This document shows, piece by piece, positions 25,259-33,079 of a stretch of 64,000 bases of DNA; within the stretch, counting starts at the first letter, position 1; the number at the start of each line of letters is the position of its first letter. The DNA lies in the NCBI RefSeq assembly GCF_900108515.1, contig NZ_FNWW01000006.1, forward strand, positions 62,001 to 126,000. The letters run 5' to 3'. Under the pieces are notes generated by a model. It was not told the DNA's origin. It did not search any database and saw nothing but the letters and a program-made list of their open reading frames with translations. This DNA comes from Halobacillus karajensis. Lineage in GTDB: Bacteria > Bacillota > Bacilli > Bacillales > Halobacillaceae. Both the position numbers and the translations under genes were made by a program.

Positions 25259-26554
25259 ATGAAAAAAAAGCCTGTTTGGAGCTGGATGCTTTATGACTTT
25301 GGAAATTCGGCATTTGCTACGACTATCATGGCAGCGGTTTTACCTGTATTCTATTATGATGTAGCGGCTAAAGGAGTTCAGGAATCCTTAGCGGCTAGTT
25401 ATTGGGGATATTCCCAATCGCTTGCCGTTTTAGTCGTGGCCATTCTCGCCCCGATCCTTGGAGCCATTAGTGACTACTCAGCTGCCAAAAAACGTTTCCT
25501 CATGTTTTTTGCTTATATGGGCATGTTGGCAACCGTTTTGCTCGCTTTTGTTGGTGAGGGAGATTATATTTTTGCATCCGCGTTATTAATCATCGGTACA
25601 ATTGGATTCTCAAGTGCAAACGTATTTTACGATGCCTTTCTACCTGAACTAGCCAATGAAAAGGAGATCGATCGTGTATCGGCAGCCGGCTTCACGTTAG
25701 GGTATGTCGGTGGTGGAATTCTTCTAGCGGTTAATTTGCTCATGATTTTGAAATACGAGTGGTTCGGATTGCCAAACACGCTGGCTGGAACGAAACTTGC
25801 ATTTGTATCTGTGGGCGTTTGGTGGTTCGTTTTTTCACTGCCGCTAGTAAAAAATATGGTGGAAGAAAAGAAAAGTCAGCCCAAACGTGAACGTTCTTAT
25901 GCGTCTATTGGTTTTCAAAGACTTGGTCGTACTTGGAAAGAGCTGAGACATTTCAAACAATTATTGATCTTTTTGCTAGCGTTCTGGCTGTATAATGATG
26001 GAATTTCTACAATTATTAAGATGGCAACGATTTATGGCAGGGATATTGGTATTGACAGTACTTCCTTAATTACTGCCTTACTTATCACACAGATTGTCGG
26101 TATCCCGTGTACATTCTTCTTTGGATGGTTAGCAGGCAAAATAACAGCCAAACGTGCCCTTATCTTTTCTTTGTTTATGTACCTAGCTATCGTAGTTCTT
26201 GGGTATTTTATGACATCTGCGCTCCACTTTTACCTGTTGGCGGTTTGTGTCGGATTTGTTCAAGGGGGATCTCAGTCATTAAGCCGTTCTATTTTTGGAC
26301 GGATGGTTCCTGGGGACCGTCATGCAGAGTTTTTTGGCTTTTATGGGATTTCTTCCAAGTTTGCTGCCATTTTCGGACCCTTTGTTTTTGCATTGGTAGG
26401 TCAATTGACAGGATCAAGTCGCCTTGGAATACTATCTCTTGTCGTTTTCTTTGGTGCAGGCATTTTTCTTTTATATAGACTTGATATTGACAAAGGTATT
26501 GAGCAAGCGAATAATCATACAAAAGTGGAAGATCAGCCTATCGTTCGTAGTTAA
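25259..26554 (+). CDS. yxiO: MFS transporter, UMF1/Atg22-like (YxiO-like)
   Basis: 431 residues from the third of three consecutive in-frame ATGs (25259), the only one properly spaced from GGAGG. Twelve membrane helices. The N-terminus KPVWSWMLYDFGNSAFATTIMAAVLP and YDAFLPELA are hallmarks of the UMF1 (vacuole-effluxer Atg22-like) family. Proposed exporters of amino acids or other small metabolites. The Lys/Arg-rich central loop (EEKKSQPKRERSY) is cytosolic. Substrate unknown. Confidence 0.87.
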   Translation: MKKKPVWSWMLYDFGNSAFATTIMAAVLPVFYYDVAAKGVQESLAASYWGYSQSLAVLVVAILAPILGAISDYSAAKKRFLMFFAYMGMLATVLLAFVGEGDYIFASALLIIGTIGFSSANVFYDAFLPELANEKEIDRVSAAGFTLGYVGGGILLAVNLLMILKYEWFGLPNTLAGTKLAFVSVGVWWFVFSLPLVKNMVEEKKSQPKRERSYASIGFQRLGRTWKELRHFKQLLIFLLAFWLYNDGISTIIKMATIYGRDIGIDSTSLITALLITQIVGIPCTFFFGWLAGKITAKRALIFSLFMYLAIVVLGYFMTSALHFYLLAVCVGFVQGGSQSLSRSIFGRMVPGDRHAEFFGFYGISSKFAAIFGPFVFALVGQLTGSSRLGILSLVVFFGAGIFLLYRLDIDKGIEQANNHTKVEDQPIVRS

Positions 26555-26558
26555 CCCG

Positions 26559-27473
26559 TTAAACGATAGGGCTGCTGTATTGATTCCTCAATGATGTTTC
26601 AAGGGGTTCACCTGTATCATAGGAGATATTAGCTACATCTTTTTGAATTTCGGATAATAGAGAAATGTCACTGCTTTCCCAATAGTCAAAGGTATTTTGG
26701 AACAGGGTCCGGCCTTCGTCTATTGCGAACTCATATAAATCAAGAAAGGATTCATTCCTCTTCTCAAACGTGGCTGGGTGATTCCACTCCAATCTATCCT
26801 CATTAAGAAAATCCCGATGTTCAACTATCGGCTGATGAGAAAAAGGAGAAACGAGAGAGTGAAACCAAACATTTTTCCATTTCCAGGGGTCATAAAGCAC
26901 TCTTTGTGCTGCTTGCATGTGTAAGAACGAATGATAGATGTCTTTTGTTTTATATTTTTCATGGATAGTGGGAAAGTGCACACGGAGTAGTGATTCTAAA
27001 AGAGAGGTAATAGGGACGATTTCTTTGCCGATTTTGATTTCTTTATGAACAGGTGTTTTCCATGAATGTTGATTTCGTTCGCGCTTCAGAAGGATTGTAT
27101 CAATGATTACTTCCAGTTCCTGATGTTTATGAGCTACATAACCTGCGTGGTAATGAATGTACGGATGGGTATGGCGGTCTAGGATATGATGACTTAGGAA
27201 CCCTAAAATGTAGGCTTGCAGCGTGTTTTTTGCTGTTTTCCCCCGTTCAATCATATCTAAAAGGAAAGGCCCGCATTTTTCTGTATGCAGGATCCTCCCG
27301 ATCTCTGGTACTTTCTTGTTTGGAAGAAAAGGCAGAAAGTTATGGTAAAAAAACGGGTCCGGCCCTTGGGCACCCATGTGTAAAACAGTAGAAGACGTTT
27401 TTAAGATATCCTCTCTGCCAAGATCTTCACAAAGCTGATCTGCGAAAAGGATATGGGTCCATGTGTTGGGCAT
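26559..27473 (-). CDS. Zinc-dependent phospholipase C-like protein
   Basis: 304 residues from ATG 27473 behind AGGAGG. It has the Zn_dep_PLPC fold features: the N-terminal PNTWTHILFADQL, MGAQGPDPFFYHNFLP, and a histidine cluster HHILDRHTHPYIHYHAG, which together provide the metal ligands. No signal peptide is present, so unlike clostridial alpha-toxin it is probably cytosolic; the substrate may not be a phospholipid. A candidate small RNA or leader lies just upstream on the same strand. Confidence 0.85.
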   Translation of the reverse strand: MPNTWTHILFADQLCEDLGREDILKTSSTVLHMGAQGPDPFFYHNFLPFLPNKKVPEIGRILHTEKCGPFLLDMIERGKTAKNTLQAYILGFLSHHILDRHTHPYIHYHAGYVAHKHQELEVIIDTILLKRERNQHSWKTPVHKEIKIGKEIVPITSLLESLLRVHFPTIHEKYKTKDIYHSFLHMQAAQRVLYDPWKWKNVWFHSLVSPFSHQPIVEHRDFLNEDRLEWNHPATFEKRNESFLDLYEFAIDEGRTLFQNTFDYWESSDISLLSEIQKDVANISYDTGEPLETSLRNQYSSPIV

Positions 27474-27536
27474 GTTAGATCCTCCTATTAGCAAAGGGAC
27501 GTGCTCCTCTAAACCTTTTATATTAGGGGGGTATGC

Positions 27537-27627
27537 AAAAAAAAGAGCCTTCCCAAGGCTCTTTTCACCACTTTATACCCACTTGAGAGATCAAGCAACG
27601 GGGGGACAATATGTACCCTTGCTTGAT
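27537..27627 (-). ncRNA. Candidate ~91-nt small RNA or attenuated leader
   Basis: On the minus strand a consensus promoter directs a start near 27627, exactly at the base of a 9-bp hairpin (27619-27627 with 27590-27598) whose loop carries GGG and a run of six C. A single-stranded stretch (CTCTCAAGTGGGTATAAAG) follows, then a terminator (27543-27563, AAGAGCCTT/AAGGCTCTT) with eight T. No reading frame with a ribosome site is seen. The C-rich loop could pair with ribosome sites of target mRNAs. Alternatively it is an attenuated leader of the phospholipase-like gene, which starts 64 bases further on. I could not match it to a known RNA family. Confidence 0.6.
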
Positions 27628-27633
27628 AAATTT

Positions 27634-27662
27634 ATTATACATAAATATCTGAAAAATGTAAA
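27634..27662 (-). promoter_or_regulatory. Promoter of the candidate small RNA
   Basis: TTTACA (27657-27662), 17-nt spacer and perfect TATAAT (27634-27639) on the minus strand. Confidence 0.75.
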
Positions 27663-27780
27663 TAATCTGATTAATATCCAATGAGAAATTTGTCAAAAAG
27701 AGCTGGATTCTGGTGATTGTTCAAAAGATTCTTGATACAATGAAAAGGCATGCAATGACTTGAGCAAAGGGAGGATATTC

Positions 27781-29172
27781 ATGGATTATCGCATGGAGAA
27801 AGATACCATAGGAGAAATTAAAGTACCGAGCGAAAAATTTTGGGGAGCTCAAACACAAAGGAGTAAGCAGAACTTCCCGATCGGTGATGAAAAAATGCCG
27901 AAGGAAGTAGTTAAAGGTTTTGCTATTTTGAAAAAGAGCGCAGCCAAAGCGAATGCCGCATTAGGTTTACTGGAAGAGGAAAAAGCGAAGGCTATCGCAT
28001 ATGCTGCGGATCAAATTATTGCTGGTGAACTTGAAGAACATTTTCCACTTGTAGTCTGGCAGACAGGAAGCGGTACACAATCCAATATGAACGTCAATGA
28101 AGTGATTGCCTATGTAGGTACACAATGGCTGAACGAGCAGGGCAGTGAAACACAGCTGCACCCGAATGATGATGTGAATAAATCACAAAGTTCGAATGAT
28201 ACTTATCCGACAGCCATGCATATTGCGTCTGTACAAAAAATGGAGGATGTTGTACTACCTGCTTTGACTCAATTCAAGCATACATTACAAGAAAAAATGG
28301 AAGCGTTTAACGACATTGTGAAAATTGGTCGTACGCATCTCCAGGATGCTACACCACTAACACTAGGACAAGAAATCAGTGGTTGGCACCGGATGCTGGA
28401 AAAAACAGAAAAAATGCTTATTGAAAGCACAGAATATGTAAAGGAACTGGCTATCGGCGGAACAGCTGTGGGTACAGGTCTTAATGCTCATGAAGATTTT
28501 TCAGAACAAGTGGTGGCCCAAATCAATGAGGCAACTGGAAAGGGATTTGTGTCCGCACCGAATAAATTTCATGCCCTTACCTCCCATGATGAGCTTGTTC
28601 ACACACATGGGGCTTTAAAAGCACTAGCTGCTGATCTAATGAAAATTGCAAATGACGTTCGTTGGCTTGCCAGCGGGCCTCGTTGTGGCATTGGAGAAAT
28701 TACGATCCCAGCGAATGAACCAGGAAGTTCAATCATGCCTGGTAAAGTTAATCCTACCCAAAGTGAAGCTGTAACTATGGTCGCAGCACAGGTAATGGGA
28801 AATGATGCAACGATTGGATTTGCTGCCAGTCAAGGAAATTTTGAACTAAATGTATTTAAACCGGTTATTGCTTATAATTTCTTGCAATCTGCTCAGCTCC
28901 TTGCAGACAGCATAATTTCATTTGATGAGCGTTGCGTGAGTGGGCTTGAGCCGAACCATGAACAAATTGAAAAATACTTACGCGATTCGCTTATGCTTGT
29001 AACTGCTCTTAACCCTCATATTGGTTATGAAAATGCTGCGAAAATTGCCAAAACAGCTTTCGAAAAAGATCAGACATTAAAAGAAACGGCTGTAGAACTT
29101 GGGATTCTAACGAGTGAACAGTTTGAGGAATATGTGGATCCGAAAGCAATGACAAAGCCAAACGCCAAATAA
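27781..29172 (+). CDS. citG: Fumarate hydratase, class II
   Basis: 463 residues from ATG 27781, behind AAAGGGAGG; the in-frame TTG at 27760 has no site. Interconverts fumarate and malate in the TCA cycle. The signature [13 protein letters not shown], the substrate-binding [13 protein letters not shown] and the catalytic-His-bearing [10 protein letters not shown] are all present. Iron-independent homotetramer, full length compared with B. subtilis CitG (462). Monocistronic. Confidence 0.95.
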   Translation: MDYRMEKDTIGEIKVPSEKFWGAQTQRSKQNFPIGDEKMPKEVVKGFAILKKSAAKANAALGLLEEEKAKAIAYAADQIIAGELEEHFPLVVWQTGSGTQSNMNVNEVIAYVGTQWLNEQGSETQLHPNDDVNKSQSSNDTYPTAMHIASVQKMEDVVLPALTQFKHTLQEKMEAFNDIVKIGRTHLQDATPLTLGQEISGWHRMLEKTEKMLIESTEYVKELAIGGTAVGTGLNAHEDFSEQVVAQINEATGKGFVSAPNKFHALTSHDELVHTHGALKALAADLMKIANDVRWLASGPRCGIGEITIPANEPGSSIMPGKVNPTQSEAVTMVAAQVMGNDATIGFAASQGNFELNVFKPVIAYNFLQSAQLLADSIISFDERCVSGLEPNHEQIEKYLRDSLMLVTALNPHIGYENAAKIAKTAFEKDQTLKETAVELGILTSEQFEEYVDPKAMTKPNAK

Positions 29173-29239
29173 TTTATCCTGTTGTTAGCCATGACCTCAT
29201 CACCCTTAAAAATCACCAGTAATTACCACCTGTTTTTTT

Positions 29240-29270
29240 GACATAAAAAAAACAAGACCGACCCATACTA
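29240..29270 (+). promoter_or_regulatory. Sigma-G-like promoter of the spore protein gene
   Basis: GACATA (29240-29245), 18-nt spacer and CATACTA (29264-29270), close to the forespore sigma-G pattern GYATR-N17-18-CATNNTA. Confidence 0.65.
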
Positions 29271-29298
29271 CGATTACACAGGACAGGAGGTGAGACAC

Positions 29299-29505
29299 AT
29301 GGCTAACAACAACAGTTCAAATGAGTTGGTTGTACCTGGTGTACAACAAGCTCTAGACCAAATGAAGTATGAAATCGCACAAGAATTTGGTGTACAACTT
29401 GGCGCTGACTCTACATCCCGTGCTAACGGTTCTGTAGGTGGTGAAATCACTAAGCGTCTTGTCCAAATGGCTGAGCAACAGTTCGGCGGACAACAATTCA
29501 AATAA
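29299..29505 (+). CDS. Small acid-soluble spore protein, alpha/beta type
   Basis: 68 residues from ATG 29299, behind AGGAGGTGA. Full-length alpha/beta SASP with both signatures: [34 protein letters not shown] holds the GPR cleavage region (EFGV) and the C-terminal conserved block. Coats DNA in the dormant spore, giving UV and heat resistance, and is degraded at germination. The forespore-type promoter fits. Shows the organism can sporulate. Numbering against SspA-D is not possible here. Confidence 0.95.
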   Translation: MANNNSSNELVVPGVQQALDQMKYEIAQEFGVQLGADSTSRANGSVGGEITKRLVQMAEQQFGGQQFK

Positions 29506-29517
29506 AATACTTGTGAC

Positions 29518-29548
29518 GAAGGAGGAAGGGTGCGCCCTTCCTCTTTAT
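29518..29548 (+). terminator. Terminator of the spore protein gene
   Basis: AAGGAGGAAGGG/CCCTTCCTCTTT stem with tetraloop TGCG and a T-rich tail. Confidence 0.85.
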
Positions 29549-29616
29549 TTTTAGAAGTATGACTATCATACATTCTAAAAAATGATCCAGTCGTTTTGAA
29601 AGAAGTGGAGAGAGCT

Positions 29617-29853
29617 ATGCAGGAGTGCGGTGTATGTAATGGATGGGCACCTTCTGAAAGAACTTGTCCGAAGTGTGAAGGGGTTATGAGAGACCAGGGA
29701 CGTGTGACTGATTTTTTGGATGATTATAGCCCTTATCTGGATCAGAAATATACGGATTTAGTGGACGGGGACTTCGACTCGTCTTTAAATGAGGAATGTG
29801 TCCATCTATTTATTTGTGAGGATTGTGGTTTGAATGATATTCAGGCCACATAA
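29617..29853 (+). CDS. Small three-knuckle zinc-finger-like protein
   Basis: 78 residues from ATG 29617 (GTGGAGAG upstream); the TTG at 29596 is less likely. Three CxxC pairs: CGVC, CPKC and CEDC, with an acidic middle (DDYSPYLDQKYTDLVDGDFDSS). Binds zinc by inference. A Bacillus-group hypothetical; function unknown. Confidence 0.72.
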   Translation: MQECGVCNGWAPSERTCPKCEGVMRDQGRVTDFLDDYSPYLDQKYTDLVDGDFDSSLNEECVHLFICEDCGLNDIQAT

Positions 29854-29888
29854 AAAAACGCAGCTTTTATGCTGCGTTTTTTTTTTGG
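29852..29888 (+). terminator. Terminator after the zinc-finger-like gene
   Basis: AAAACGCAGC/GCTGCGTTTT stem, six-base loop, T10. Confidence 0.85.
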
Positions 29889-29931
29889 GAAATGATGAAA
29901 TAATTTAATCGTAAACCCTTGTGCTTAAGTT

Positions 29932-31029
29932 CTAGCGAATGCGAAGCTCTGTATCTTTATCGAAGAAGTGAACTTTGTTCATATCAATCGCAAGGGTAAT
30001 TTGATCTCCCCCATTAATATCGGATCGGGAGTCTACACGTGCAATAAATTCCTGGTCATTCAGCTTAGAGTATAGGTAAGATTCAGAGCCCATTAGCTCA
30101 GCCACTTCTATGTCTGCTGTAATTTTTTTGTCTTGATTGGCGTCTATAAAGACAGGCTCATCATGCATATCTTCTGGTCTCACTCCAAGGATGATATCTT
30201 TACCTACATAGTTCTGTTCACGAAGAGGTTTCATTTTACCTTCTGGCACAGCAATTTTAATATCTCCGAGTTCTACATATCCATCCGTAAGTTTACCGTT
30301 CAGGAAGTTCATGGCTGGAGATCCGATAAAGCCGCCAACAAAAACATTTTCTGGTTTGTCATAAACTTCTTTTGGAGCCCCTACTTGCTGAATGATCCCG
30401 TCTTTCATAACGACAAGTCGTGTAGCCATTGTCATCGCTTCTGTCTGGTCGTGGGTGACATAAATGGTTGTTGTTTGCAATCGTTGGTGTAGTTTCTGGA
30501 TTTCCGCCCGCATCTGTACACGCAATTTAGCATCAAGGTTAGAGAGGGGTTCATCCATCAAGAACACTTTAGCATCTCGGACAATGGCACGGCCAAGGGC
30601 CACACGCTGTCTTTGACCTCCTGACAATGCTTTCGGTTTACGGTCAAGTAAAGCTTCAAGGCCAAGAATTTGAGCCGCATTGTTTACCCGTTCTTCAATT
30701 TCTTTCTTGTCCATTTTGCGTAGTTTAAGACCAAAAGCCATGTTATCATACACATTCATGTGCGGATACAAAGCATAGTTTTGGAAAACCATCGCAATAT
30801 CACGGTCTTTTGGAGCTACATCATTCATGCGCTTTTCATCGATCATGAAATCGCCGCCAGTAATTTCTTCAAGACCAGCAATCATTCGAAGGGTTGTCGA
30901 TTTACCACAACCGGACGGACCGACAAATACGATAAATTCTTTATCATTAATGTGTAAGTTAAAATCATCTACGGCTTTAACATTCTTATCATATACTTTA
31001 TCAATATGGTTCAGCTTCAGTTCTGCCAT
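29932..31029 (-). CDS. msmX: MsmX-type multi-sugar ABC importer ATPase
   Basis: 365 residues from ATG 31029, the same length as B. subtilis MsmX and highly similar throughout. Walker A GPSGCGKST, signature LSGGQRQR, Walker B VFLMDEPLSNLD, switch THDQTEAMT, and a C-terminal MOI/TOBE regulatory region from about 240. MsmX is a shared ATPase that powers several carbohydrate importers (maltodextrin, arabinan, galactan and others) encoded elsewhere. The AGGGGG site is ~11 bases upstream. A PucR-type regulator lies divergently expressed order-wise upstream on the same strand, as yxkF does in B. subtilis. A cre-like site sits in the leader. Confidence 0.93.
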   Translation of the reverse strand: MAELKLNHIDKVYDKNVKAVDDFNLHINDKEFIVFVGPSGCGKSTTLRMIAGLEEITGGDFMIDEKRMNDVAPKDRDIAMVFQNYALYPHMNVYDNMAFGLKLRKMDKKEIEERVNNAAQILGLEALLDRKPKALSGGQRQRVALGRAIVRDAKVFLMDEPLSNLDAKLRVQMRAEIQKLHQRLQTTTIYVTHDQTEAMTMATRLVVMKDGIIQQVGAPKEVYDKPENVFVGGFIGSPAMNFLNGKLTDGYVELGDIKIAVPEGKMKPLREQNYVGKDIILGVRPEDMHDEPVFIDANQDKKITADIEVAELMGSESYLYSKLNDQEFIARVDSRSDINGGDQITLAIDMNKVHFFDKDTELRIR

Positions 31030-31051
31030 TTTTAATAATCCCCCTATGTCA

Positions 31052-31065
31052 TGAAATCGCTTTCT
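31052..31065. promoter_or_regulatory. Candidate CcpA cre site in the msmX leader
   Basis: TGAAATCGCTTTCT matches 13 of 14 positions of TGWAANCGNTNWCA. On the minus strand a TTTACC-17-TACACT promoter pair lies upstream, putting the site shortly after the transcription start, where CcpA would block elongation. Confidence 0.5.
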
Positions 31066-31110
31066 TTGTTGGTTATAGTGTAACGAAGTTTCTGAAAGCG
31101 GTAAATGGAC

Positions 31111-31153
31111 AAAGTGCACAAACCTCCCTGTTGAGGTTTGTGCACTTTTTGTG
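31111..31153. terminator. Terminator between the regulator gene and msmX
   Basis: A 16-bp perfect stem (31111-31126 with 31133-31148), six-base loop. The T run is better on the plus strand, but the position suits the end of the minus-strand regulator gene. Confidence 0.7.
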
Positions 31154-31156
31154 AGG

Positions 31157-32050
31157 TCAGTAGTCCATGTGCAATAAGGCTAAAAAAGTTACAATTGCTC
31201 CATCAAATTGCTTTATATTTATACCCGTCTTGTCAATGAATTTGTCCACACGATATTGCAGGCTGTTTCTGTGCATATAAAGTTTTTTTGATGCTAGGGT
31301 TGTGTTGGATCCGGATTCGAGAAACACTCGGATCGTTTGGAGTAATTCTTTTTCGTCTTCAATTTCTTTGAAAACGGCCCTCCGAATATGTTCCCATTGT
31401 TCTTTTGGTAATGCCTCCAAGTACAAGAAAGGGATGATATCCTTATAAGTAAGGACTGAACCTAATTTATGCTTCTTGGCGATTTCCGCCCCATGTTCAG
31501 ACCAAGTTAATATGGAAGAAGCTTGGTCCAAATCGGAAGAAAATTCACTAATGAAAAAATGGATTTTTGTATAAAAATCACTCATGAGTACCTCTGGGAT
31601 CCCTTCAAATTCCAAGATTTCCTGATCGTCCGAAAAAATTTCCTCTACCATGAAACCTTCTCGGTCAGAAGTCCATAATAGTGGCACTTCCTGTGGGAAT
31701 AATGATTGAAAAGCCTCTTTTATAATCTCTTTTTCAGGACCTAAGTCTTCAATTGAAAAAAGAATAAACCTGTAAGCTGATGGCCATTCTGCCGCTTGTC
31801 GCTTTTTTTTATTACGTAGAAGTTGAGTCCATTGCTTTTCCCTATCCGTCAACATAGCCTCTTCTGGAGTGACAGGCTTAAGAAAAATGGAGAGTAAGTC
31901 AGTTGTTTCTTGATTCATTTCTTCTTTATTAATACCAATGACATCTGTATTTTCGGTTTCAAACCATTGGTATTCCACATTTTCCTTTTGTTCAAGTTTG
32001 TTTGTAATTAGAGAGGGAAATAAACATTTTAGTTGGTTTTTGTCAGGCAT
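31157..32050 (-). CDS. yxkF: PucR/CdaR-type transcriptional regulator (YxkF-like)
   Basis: 297 residues. The C-terminal ~60 residues are the PucR helix-turn-helix: VFLESGSNTTLASKKLYMHRNSLQYRVDKFIDKTG, which binds DNA. The N-terminal ~230 residues lack a recognisable sugar-diacid domain and are probably the sensing part. Its position beside msmX matches yxkF in B. subtilis, so it may control sugar uptake, but its effector is unknown. AAGGAAGAG precedes the ATG. Confidence 0.82.
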   Translation of the reverse strand: MPDKNQLKCLFPSLITNKLEQKENVEYQWFETENTDVIGINKEEMNQETTDLLSIFLKPVTPEEAMLTDREKQWTQLLRNKKKRQAAEWPSAYRFILFSIEDLGPEKEIIKEAFQSLFPQEVPLLWTSDREGFMVEEIFSDDQEILEFEGIPEVLMSDFYTKIHFFISEFSSDLDQASSILTWSEHGAEIAKKHKLGSVLTYKDIIPFLYLEALPKEQWEHIRRAVFKEIEDEKELLQTIRVFLESGSNTTLASKKLYMHRNSLQYRVDKFIDKTGINIKQFDGAIVTFLALLHMDY

Positions 32051-32165
32051 GAATCTCTTCCTTTTTGGTTGGATATTTACTATTTATAGTAATACAATGG
32101 GTAAAATTCGCAAAGCTTTGATGGGGATAGAAGGTTGTACCAAGTAAAAGATAAAAGGAAGACGG

Positions 32166-32395
32166 ATGGGAAACAACAAAACGTTTAAATAGAAGGACAA
32201 GTGCGATTCGTTCTTAAGATGATGGAAGAAGATAAAGACTGCAAAGATATCCGAATCCAACTGTTAGCCGTCGTTCGACAATGGAGCGTACGATTGGATA
32301 TAGGATTTACAAAAATCAGAGTTTGCATCTGTGCTACTCATGAAGAAGGAGAATTGGCGGAAGACCTGATTAATGAGACTTACATTCGGAAATGA
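32166..32395 (+). pseudogene. Decayed CsoR/FrmR-family regulator
   Basis: An open frame from 32186 to 32395 gives EGQVRFVLKMMEEDKDCKDI, then IQLLAVVRQWSVRLDIGF and EDLINE. These match the four-helix DUF156 family (RLxRIEGQVRGxxRMIEEDxxCxD, QLxAVRSAL). The start (ATG 32166, MGNNKT, then KRLNR) is out of frame; a deletion of about five bases in the RIEGQ codons explains it. The Cys of the metal- or formaldehyde-sensing motif (DCKD) is kept, but helix 1 is broken, so the repressor is probably inactive. Confidence 0.65.
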
Positions 32396-32439
32396 TCCAC
32401 TATTTAATGGTGAATCATTTTTTGTGGATCTTATCATTC

Positions 32440-32533
32440 AGCGCCTGCTTCTCGGTCTTAAGCCCAACCTCTCCGTGACCAAAAGCGTCACGGAGAGGTT
32501 GGGCTTAAGCTTGTCGAGAGTGAGTCAGGCGCT
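32440..32533. repeat. Large REP-like palindrome
   Basis: A 23-bp perfect inverted repeat (32457-32479 with 32487-32509) around a seven-base loop CAAAAGC. Outer matching arms AGCGCCTG (32440-32447) and CAGGCGCT (32526-32533) make a ~94-base element. There is no T tract beyond it, so a simple terminator is unlikely. It looks like a dispersed palindromic repeat of Bacillaceae, but copy number cannot be tested within one window. Confidence 0.7.
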
Positions 32534-32560
32534 TACGCATTAGTTCTCCCGTCATTAATA

Positions 32561-32725
32561 TTAATGGTTGTTTTCCTCTTCAGGTATCTCATGAGTTTCC
32601 CCTATTTGTTCATGACCACGTACTGGTTTGATCGTGCCCCCAGCCATGCCTTCATTAATCATTCTGTCGACATCTAATTCAAATTTTCCTTTCCCCTCTG
32701 GAGCTTTATGCTTCCTTTTAGCCAT
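32561..32725 (-). CDS. Small basic/acidic hypothetical protein (54 residues)
   Basis: ATG 32725 follows an excellent AAAGGAGGTGG site and opens a 54-codon frame: basic N-terminus MAKRKHKAPEGKGKF, central LDVDRMINEGMAGG, and acidic C-terminus ETHEIPEEENNH. No membrane helix. I do not recognise the family. The strong ribosome site and the sharp charge split suggest a real gene. Confidence 0.6.
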   Translation of the reverse strand: MAKRKHKAPEGKGKFELDVDRMINEGMAGGTIKPVRGHEQIGETHEIPEEENNH

Positions 32726-33079
32726 GTTGTGTCCACCTCCTTTTTTTCATTTTGCCCGTAAAATAGAAATCGATAAACGAACAGGGCATAACCTTGTCAT
32801 GTGAATTGGCTTTTTACGGCCGATTAAATAATAAACTTTTCTTGCGGCCCTCTTTGACGAGATTTTTTTGAGGCTAGAAAATGATAAACATAGGAATCGG
32901 GGATTCCTTTTTTCGTAGAAAGCATCCAGCTCACCCATATCCCCCTCAACAATGCAGGAGGCTTAGCTAAAGCATAAGAGGGGTGGAGAAAGGTAGACGG
33001 TAGTTCGTTCTATTCGTGTTGGCACTCTCTAAAATTTTCGCTTATACTTGGTACACCATAATTAGAAAGAGGTTGTACC

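Noticed and set aside
27565-27590. GTGGG/GTGGT repeats resembling MraZ boxes in the candidate small RNA
   Set aside because: Spacing (11) differs from MraZ sites and the motif lies in transcribed RNA, far from any cell-division gene.
32747-32938. 63-codon minus-strand frame next to the 54-residue ORF
   Set aside because: Ribosome site is too close to the ATG, composition is odd, and a rival frame (ATG inside it) is equally plausible. Not enough to support a gene.
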